A stretch of DNA of 10,290 nucleotides from Bacillota bacterium (GTDB lineage: Bacteria; Bacillota; Clostridia; DSM-8532). Position 1 is the first letter of the stretch, and each line of letters opens with the position of its first letter. The stretch is from positions 1-10,290 of the forward strand of contig JAEXRM010000005.1 of NCBI GenBank assembly GCA_023440865.1, read 5' to 3'. Below, piece by piece: positions 5,981-10,290 of this stretch. The translations under genes and the position numbers were made by a program. A model generated the notes under the pieces. It was given only the letters and a program-made list of their open reading frames with translations, had not been told where the DNA came from and made no database searches.

Positions 5981-6859
5981 TCATCCGACCGCCGGCCGGC
6001 AAGACCCGTCCGCGGCCGACGCCGCACGTTCCGCACATGCAAGGCAGGCTTCCAGCCTGTCCAGCACGAATGCCTCCTCCGCGAGCGCGACCGGATTCCT
6101 GCCCGAACGCCGCAGGCCGTCCACAATGCGGCGCTGCCGCACCGTCCAGTCGCGCACCCAGGTGACGACGAGTGCGCCTTCTCCATGGAGGGTCCCCCAG
6201 CCGACACGATCGTACAGGGGATCCGCAGGATCGGCCGGCAACCCGGGAAACGGCGGCGGCTCCGCGGTACGCCCCGCATGCGCGGGCCCATCCGGCGCTT
6301 CCGCGTGTTCCGGCGCGCGCGGCGTGCAGCCCGGCACTTCTACGGCATCCGCCGCATGCGGTGTGCAGCCCGGCTCTCCGGCATGGCGGACGGCGAGCAC
6401 CTGGTACCGTTTCTCCCCCTCCTGCACGAGCCGCTCCTCCAGCAGGCGATAGCCATTGGCCCGCAGCCAGGGGCGAAGCTTTTCCTGCGCATGCATCGGC
6501 TGCAGCAGGATCCGCTCCGCGGCCCGCGCCACGGGTGCGCCCTGCTCGAGGATGCCGGTGATCATCAGGGCGCCCATGCCGGCGATCACAATCACATCGC
6601 ATTCTGCCGGCGCGATCGGATCCAGGCCCGCACCCAGCCGCAATGCGATGCGCGCCTCGAGCCCATGGCGCCGGATGGTGCGGGCGGCCCTTTCGAGAGG
6701 GCCCGTCCGGATGTCGGAAGCGACGGCCCGCTCGTACAGCCCATCCAGCACGGCTGCGGCCGGAATCAGCGCATGGTCCGTGCCCACGTCGCACAGGCAG
6801 CGGCCGGCCGGCAGCATATCGCGAATCAGGCCAAGACGGCCTGCAAGTGTCAGTTTCAT
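5981..6859 (-). CDS. trmK: tRNA (adenine22-N1)-methyltransferase TrmK
   Basis: A 292-aa class I SAM-dependent methyltransferase that should form m1A at position 22 of tRNAs. Seen from the ATG at 6859: the opening KLTLAGRLGLIRDMLPAG, the SAM-binding loop CDVGTDHALIP at about 23-33, ASDIRTGPLERA at about 48-59, the active-site strand VIAGMGALMI at about 91-100, and LQPMHAQEKLRPWL at about 119-132. The C-terminal helical part (from about 227) matches the family's coiled-coil domain. The protein is about 50-60 aa longer than usual because of a Pro/Ala-rich insert at about 160-212 that contains PGCTP twice. The start has AAGGGAG about 7 nt upstream. It lies downstream of a tRNA gene, with no clear promoter between, and upstream of the Nif3-like gene, so a tRNA-trmK-nif3 transcript is plausible. 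Confidence 0.92.
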   Translation of the reverse strand: MKLTLAGRLGLIRDMLPAGRCLCDVGTDHALIPAAAVLDGLYERAVASDIRTGPLERAARTIRRHGLEARIALRLGAGLDPIAPAECDVIVIAGMGALMITGILEQGAPVARAAERILLQPMHAQEKLRPWLRANGYRLLEERLVQEGEKRYQVLAVRHAGEPGCTPHAADAVEVPGCTPRAPEHAEAPDGPAHAGRTAEPPPFPGLPADPADPLYDRVGWGTLHGEGALVVTWVRDWTVRQRRIVDGLRRSGRNPVALAEEAFVLDRLEACLACAERAASAADGSCRPAVG

Positions 6860-6892
6860 CCATGCACTCCCTTGGACGAGCCGGGCATCCGG

Positions 6893-6938
6893 CATCCAGC
6901 CTGCGACACACCGGGGATCCGGCCTGCGCCGCACCGGG
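6893..6938. repeat. Two tandem imperfect 23-bp repeats between the tRNA and trmK
   Basis: Bases 6893-6915 and 6916-6938 match at 19 of 23 positions, sharing ATCC, GCCTGCG and CACCGGG blocks. A partial third copy (CCGGGCATCCGG) precedes them at 6881-6892. The stretch is non-coding and lies in the leader of trmK. Confidence 0.75.
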
Positions 6939-6959
6939 CATGCCGCCACAATGGCACAA

Positions 6960-6983
6960 GGGCTGCCTCTTGCGAGACAGCCC
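6960..6983 (-). terminator. Hairpin directly after the tRNA
   Basis: On the minus strand GGGCTG-T-CTC and GAG-G-CAGCCC form ten pairs (one U-G) around a GCAA tetraloop, five nt after the CCA end. The following bases, TTGTGCC, are a weak T-tract. It could terminate tRNA transcription partly, or mark the 3' processing boundary while letting transcription run on to trmK. Confidence 0.55.
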
Positions 6984-6988
6984 CGTTG

Positions 6989-7065
6989 TGGTGGGCCTTC
7001 AGGGACTTGAACCCAGGACCAACCGGTTATGAGCCGGCCGCTCTGACCAACTGAGCTAAAGGCCC
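6989..7065 (-). tRNA. tRNA with CAT anticodon (Met or Ile2)
   Basis: A complete 77-nt cloverleaf on the minus strand, with CCA encoded. The acceptor is GGGCCTT / AAGGCCC, the D arm GCTC / GAGC with an AGTTGGTCA loop, the anticodon stem GCCGG / CCGGT around CTCATAA, and the T loop TTCAAGT. The anticodon CAT allows elongator methionine or, if C34 is changed to lysidine by TilS, isoleucine for AUA. The ends lack the initiator features, so it is not fMet. Its start GGGCCTTTAGCTCAG and loop CTCATAA resemble both elongator Met and Ile2 tRNAs, and I cannot decide by eye. Position 22 is G, so this tRNA is not itself a TrmK substrate. Confidence 0.95.
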
Positions 7066-7119
7066 ATGCACGGGCGCGATTGACGACCACAGGCCGGTTG
7101 CGCCCGACGCGGCATACCC

Positions 7120-7148
7120 ATTATAGCGGGGAAGCGAAAGGTTGGCAA
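7120..7148 (-). promoter_or_regulatory. Strong promoter for the tRNA gene
   Basis: On the minus strand TTGCCA (7148-7143) and a perfect TATAAT (7125-7120) are separated by 17 bp. Initiation would be near 7113, giving a 5' leader of about 50 nt for RNase P to remove. It may also drive trmK and the Nif3-like gene. Confidence 0.85.
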
Positions 7149-7174
7149 GCAAGGGTGACAGTCCGGCCGGCCGC

Positions 7175-7648
7175 TCATGATTTCGCGACACCGTGCCGCT
7201 CGAGGATGAGCGACAGGGCGATGTAGCGTTTGAGGGCATTGTCCGTCTGGGTTCGGACATCCTCGAGGAACAGTGCGTAGAGTTCCTTCTCACCGATGAC
7301 ATACCGGGCTTCGAGCACTTTCTCGGAGAGCTGGCAGAACCTTCGCTGCACCTCGACATCCGACAGGACCTGCAGGTTGCGTTCGCGGGCGAACACCAGC
7401 TTGAGCAGCGAGGGAATGCGCGCGAGGTAGGATGCCTCGTTCTGTTCGAGCCCTAGCAGCATGGGCAGGTCGAGATCGAGCCGGTGGATGAGCCGGAGAA
7501 CGATCTCGAGCTTGGGATTGCGCTTGCGCCCGTTCTCGATCTGCGACAGGTAGCCCGCGGAAATGCCGACCTCGCCGGCAAGCTCCGTCAGGCTCATCTT
7601 TTGCTCCATGCGCCTGGCACGGATGATTTCCCCTACCTTGATCTCCAT
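7175..7648 (-). CDS. XRE-family helix-turn-helix regulator
   Basis: A 157-aa probable DNA-binding regulator. Residues about 5-62 form a Cro/C1-type helix-turn-helix (VGEIIRARRMEQKMSLTELA, then the recognition-helix region ISAGYLSQIENGRKRNPKLE at about 29-48). Residues about 70-157 are mostly helical and charged, with no recognised ligand domain, and may serve dimerisation or sensing. GYLSQIENGRK resembles SinR-like and other short XRE proteins of Bacillota. The ATG at 7648 has AAGGAG about 8 nt upstream. It follows tyrS by 76 nt on the same strand with no terminator seen between, so it probably shares the tyrS transcript. Its targets cannot be inferred. The strong tRNA promoter begins about 25 nt downstream of its stop. 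Confidence 0.9.
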   Translation of the reverse strand: MEIKVGEIIRARRMEQKMSLTELAGEVGISAGYLSQIENGRKRNPKLEIVLRLIHRLDLDLPMLLGLEQNEASYLARIPSLLKLVFARERNLQVLSDVEVQRRFCQLSEKVLEARYVIGEKELYALFLEDVRTQTDNALKRYIALSLILERHGVAKS

Positions 7649-7724
7649 CGTGCCGCTCCTTCGGGCCGCCGCGGCTCACATGCCGGGAGCCGGTGCCGGT
7701 GCCGGACCGCGCGTGATGACAGCC

Positions 7725-8951
7725 TCACGCGGGGAGGATGCGGCTGTACTTCTTCTTGCCCTGCCGGACGATCAGCGCCCCGTCCTCCAGATCGGCGGTC
7801 GTGAACACGCGATCAACCGATTCGACCTTGCCGTTGTTGATCGTGAGACCACCCTGCTGGATCAGGCGGCGCGCCTCGCCCTTGGAGGGGACCAGACCGG
7901 TCGAGGCCAGCAGGTCGAGCACCGGGATCCCCGCTTCCAGTGCCGCGGCGGGCACATGGGCCGTCGGCATGTCGACGGGCACTGCGCCCTGGCCGAACAG
8001 CGCCTCGGCGGCGATTTTCGCCTTGTCGGCCTCTTCGGGTCCGTGCACAAGCCTGACCAGCTCACAGGCGAGCGTAACCTTCGCCGCGTTGATGTCGGCA
8101 CCCGGTGCGACCAGATCGGCGATGACCTCAAGCGGCAGGAATGTCAGCAGCTTGAGGCAGCGCTCCACGTCCGCGTCGTCAATGTTGCGCCAGTACTGGA
8201 AGAAGTCGTAGGGGCTGGTCTTCTTCGGATCGAGCCACACGGCGCCCTTCTGGGTCTTGCCCATCTTGCGGCCGTCGCTGGTGGTCAGCAGCGTGAAGGT
8301 CATGCCATAGGCTTCCTCCGCGTGGACGCGGCGGATGAGGTCCGCGCCGCCGAGGATGTTCGACCATTGGTCGTCCCCGCCGAGCTGGAGCCGGCAGCCG
8401 TAGTCCTCGTACAGCTTGAGGAAGTCGTAGCCCTGCATGAGCATGTAGTTGAACTCGATGAAGGAAAGACCCTTCTCGAGCCGGGTCTTGAAGCATTCGG
8501 CCGACAGCATGCGGTTGACCGAGAAATGGACGCCGACATGACGCAGGAATTCCACATAGTTGAGCTTGAGGAGCCAGTCGGCGTTGTTGACCATGACGGC
8601 CTTGCCCTCGCCGAACTCGACCAGGTTGCGCATTTGCACCTTGAACGCCTCGCCGTTTGCCAGGATCTCCTCGTGCGAAAGCATGCTGCGCATGTCGCTG
8701 CGGCCGGACGGATCGCCGACCATCGCCGTTCCGCCGCCGATGATGGCGATGGGCCTGTGCCCCGCCTTTTGCATGTGCGACATGACGATGAGCTGGAGCA
8801 TGTGTCCCACGTGCAGGCTGTCCGCGGTGGGGGCGAAGCCGATGTAGAAGGTGACGGGGCCCGCACCGAGCAGTTCCCGGATCTTTTCCTCGTGGGTGGT
8901 CTGCGCGATGAATCCGCGCGCCTTCAGGGTATCGAACACATTCTGCGCCAT
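7725..8951 (-). CDS. tyrS: Tyrosyl-tRNA synthetase
   Basis: A 408-aa class I aminoacyl-tRNA synthetase that charges tRNA-Tyr. Seen from the ATG at 8951: the N-terminal NVFDTLKARGFIAQTT, the HIGH-type motif HVGH at 47-50, the tyrosine-binding residues Y169, Q173 and D176 in YMLMQGYD, GGDDQWSNI at 191-199, and the KMSKS-type loop KMGKT at 229-233. The C-terminal S4-like RNA-binding domain is at about 345-408 (GEARRLIQQGGLTINNGKV). The length is the normal bacterial one. I prefer 8951 over the in-frame ATG at 8981 because homologues begin near NVFD and GGAAGG is 9 nt upstream. However, 8981 also has GGAGGG in front of it, so a 418-aa form is possible. No T-box leader is recognised upstream. The XRE regulator follows 76 nt downstream. 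Confidence 0.97.
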   Translation of the reverse strand: MAQNVFDTLKARGFIAQTTHEEKIRELLGAGPVTFYIGFAPTADSLHVGHMLQLIVMSHMQKAGHRPIAIIGGGTAMVGDPSGRSDMRSMLSHEEILANGEAFKVQMRNLVEFGEGKAVMVNNADWLLKLNYVEFLRHVGVHFSVNRMLSAECFKTRLEKGLSFIEFNYMLMQGYDFLKLYEDYGCRLQLGGDDQWSNILGGADLIRRVHAEEAYGMTFTLLTTSDGRKMGKTQKGAVWLDPKKTSPYDFFQYWRNIDDADVERCLKLLTFLPLEVIADLVAPGADINAAKVTLACELVRLVHGPEEADKAKIAAEALFGQGAVPVDMPTAHVPAAALEAGIPVLDLLASTGLVPSKGEARRLIQQGGLTINNGKVESVDRVFTTADLEDGALIVRQGKKKYSRILPA

Positions 8952-8979
8952 GGAAAGCTTCCTTCCGTCCGTTTTTTCC

Positions 8980-9009
8980 ATTATAGACCCTCCGTGCATC
9001 CCACGGGAA
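8980..9009 (-). promoter_or_regulatory. Weak promoter candidate for tyrS
   Basis: On the minus strand a perfect TATAAT (8985-8980) lies 18 bp after TTCCCG (9009-9004), which is a poor -35 box. Initiation would be near 8973, just ahead of the GGAAGG used by the ATG at 8951. If real, the upstream ATG at 8981 cannot be used. TATAAT here also overlaps that ATG and could be coincidence. Confidence 0.35.
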
Positions 9010-9122
9010 GCATCTCTTTTTCCTGCAGCCGCACGCCATGGTTCCGCGGTTTCCCATGCCTGCCTGCGCGGTTGCAGGACAGACCCTCCGTCATGCGGCC
9101 CACCCCCGGCGGCCCCCATGTT

Positions 9123-9152
9123 TTGCCGCGGCAAGCCGCCCTGTGCTATAAT
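9123..9152 (+). promoter_or_regulatory. Promoter for the penicillin-binding protein gene
   Basis: TTGCCG (9123-9128), an 18-bp spacer and a perfect TATAAT (9147-9152) preceded by TGC, an extended -10. Initiation near 9159 gives a leader of about 120 nt before the start codon. Confidence 0.7.
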
Positions 9153-9278
9153 GCAAGACAGTCATGCATCCCGCACCGATGCCGTCACGCGCCGCCACCT
9201 GCAAGCCCGCATGGCTTGTCCGCGGACGCGCATGAACCTAACGGCGACATGCTGTGTGCGACAGCCTGGAGGAGCACC

Positions 9279-10290
9279 ATGAACGGAAACGATACGGTCA
9301 ACCGGCCCACACCCCGCCCTGCGGGGGCGCCCGGAACCGTGAGGAAAAAGAGCCGCACGCCTGCGGCCATCATCTTCGGCATCGCGGGCCGCATCCTGTT
9401 GCTTGCCCTGATGGCCGTCACCCTCACCGGGGCCGTGGTCGGCGGCGTCCTGGCCGGCGGCGTCTACGGCATCATCAAGTCCGCGCCTGCCATCGACCCC
9501 GAAACGCTCAAGGTCCGCAACTTCAATTCCTACATCTACGACAAGGACGGCAATGTCCTCGCCGAACTCAAGCAGGAGGAAAACCGGGTCTGGATCGATT
9601 ACGCCGACATCCCGGAGGACCTCGTCAACTGCTATGTCGCGCTCGAGGACAAGCGGTTCTTCGAACACGAAGGCATCGATTACAAGCGCATCGGTTCGGC
9701 CCTGCTCTCCTACCTCAAGCACATCGTCGATCCCAGCACCGACATCCAGGGCGGATCCACCATCGACCAGCAGCTCATCAAGAACCTCACCGGCAACCAG
9801 GAGACGACCATCAAGCGCAAGCTCCAGGAGCAATGGCAGGCCATCCAGCTCGAAAAGGGCCTGACCAAGGAAGAGATCATCACCCTCTACCTCAACACCA
9901 TCCCCATGGGCGGCAACTTCTACGGCATCGAAACCGCGGCCAAGGGCTACTACGGCAAGGACGTGCGCGAGCTCTCCCTCGCCCAGATGGCCAGCCTCAC
10001 GGGCATCACGAACTGGCCCAACCGCTACATGCCCATCAATGAGGAGAACATCAAGGCCAACATCGACCGCGCGCACCTGTGCCTGGCGCTGATGCGCGAC
10101 CAGGGACTCATCACCGAAGCCGAATACAGCGCGGCGAAGGCCGAGAAGATCACCTTCCAGTACAACCCGCAGGCAGGCAAGATCACCACGACCAGCCAGC
10201 AGTCATACTTCGTCGACGAGGTCATCAAACGCGTCAAACGCGATCTGATGGCGACACAGGGCGTCAGCGAGCAAACGGCGCTCAACACGA
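9279..10290 (+). CDS. Class A penicillin-binding protein (PBP1a family), N-terminal part
   Basis: The first 337 codons of a bifunctional peptidoglycan synthase, cut by the right edge. Residues 1-28 are a basic cytoplasmic tail (VRKKSR), and about 29-66 is one membrane anchor rich in Gly/Ala/Val. From about 83 the GT51 glycosyltransferase domain polymerises lipid II outside the membrane. It shows EDKRFFEHEGID at about 123-134 (E123 is the expected catalytic acid/base), QGGSTIDQQLIKN at about 157-169, KRKLQEQWQAIQLEKGLTKEEI at 179-200 (split here as KRKLQEQW and the rest), and YLNTIPMGGNFYGIETAA at about 204-221. The transpeptidase domain should follow outside the window. The ATG has GGAGGAG 4 nt upstream. 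It is the only plus-strand gene, divergent from tyrS. The antisense open frame at 9162-10076 is a GC-rich shadow. Confidence 0.95.
   Translation, partial: MNGNDTVNRPTPRPAGAPGTVRKKSRTPAAIIFGIAGRILLLALMAVTLTGAVVGGVLAGGVYGIIKSAPAIDPETLKVRNFNSYIYDKDGNVLAELKQEENRVWIDYADIPEDLVNCYVALEDKRFFEHEGIDYKRIGSALLSYLKHIVDPSTDIQGGSTIDQQLIKNLTGNQETTIKRKLQEQWQAIQLEKGLTKEEIITLYLNTIPMGGNFYGIETAAKGYYGKDVRELSLAQMASLTGITNWPNRYMPINEENIKANIDRAHLCLALMRDQGLITEAEYSAAKAEKITFQYNPQAGKITTTSQQSYFVDEVIKRVKRDLMATQGVSEQTALNT

Larger units (their letters stand above)
8952..9278. other. Divergent intergenic region between tyrS and the penicillin-binding protein gene
   Basis: This 327-bp region has no credible gene. It holds the plus-strand promoter at 9123-9152, a weak minus-strand promoter candidate at 8980-9009, an 11-bp direct repeat (AGACCCTCCGT at 8985-8995 and 9081-9091), and a perfect 10-bp palindrome (GTCCGCGGAC at 9218-9227) in the leader of the penicillin-binding protein gene. 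No tRNA, riboswitch or T-box is recognised. Confidence 0.6.

Noticed and set aside
5932..6291. N-terminal extension of the Nif3-like protein
   Set aside because: The extension would overlap trmK by about 310 nt in another frame, is Arg-rich without family similarity, and the ATG at 5931 has a proper GGAGG.
6881..6938. Short tandem repeats as a CRISPR array
   Set aside because: Units are directly adjacent with no spacers, imperfect, and there are no cas genes.
9044..9055. T-box antiterminator-like GGGAAACCGCGG on the minus strand upstream of tyrS
   Set aside because: The core resembles but does not match the T-box bulge sequence, no stem I elements or terminator follow, and the candidate promoter is downstream of it.
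9162..10076. 304-codon minus-strand open frame
   Set aside because: It is antisense to a clear GT51 penicillin-binding protein on the plus strand with a ribosome binding site and catalytic motifs; its Asp/Val/Gly-rich product is typical of a shadow frame in GC-rich DNA.

Overview
The window looks like a chromosomal stretch from a GC-rich, obligately anaerobic, fermentative relative of the Clostridia (Bacillota). Four things point there: a TM1266-family [FeFe]-hydrogenase-associated regulator, the trmK / Nif3-like pair found together in Bacillota, strong GGAGG ribosome binding sites, and a sodium-solute symporter paired with the short accessory protein seen in such anaerobes. The RNase P RNA is type A. 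The genus cannot be named from this sequence. No phage, insertion sequence, CRISPR array or recognisable defence system is visible.

Almost everything lies on the minus strand, so it is transcribed right to left. From the left edge: (1) a two-gene unit, a TM1266-family regulator (1175-1444) coupled by an ATGA overlap to a lipoprotein solute-binding protein of the NMT1/TauA type (36-1178). Its 3' end carries a tandem 35-bp duplication that reaches the window edge. (2) A two-gene unit, a 61-aa symporter accessory membrane protein (3310-3495) and an SSS-family sodium:solute symporter (1677-3305). (3) An EstA/esterase-D-like alpha/beta hydrolase (3755-4546) with Asp at the usual nucleophile serine. 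(4) rnpB (4690-5050). (5) A tRNA with a CAT anticodon (6989-7065), then trmK and a Nif3-like metal-binding protein. (6) tyrS followed by an XRE-type regulator. On the plus strand at the right edge, divergent from tyrS, is the 5' part of a class A penicillin-binding protein (9279 to the edge).

The most interesting regulatory observation is that units (1) and (2) each appear to have a promoter, then a leader of about 105-110 nt, then an intrinsic terminator, and only then the ribosome binding site. That is the layout of an attenuator or riboswitch. In the symporter leader a 7-nt segment is perfectly complementary to the terminator's 5' arm and loop, so an antiterminator is conceivable. Neither leader matches a riboswitch class I recognise, and both terminators could instead simply end the preceding transcript.

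Most of the rest is housekeeping: tRNA charging (TyrRS), tRNA processing (RNase P), tRNA modification (TrmK) and peptidoglycan synthesis. I do not see a clear new multi-gene system. The candidates for something undescribed are the two leaders, the Asp-for-Ser esterase, and the regulator/solute-binding-protein pair.
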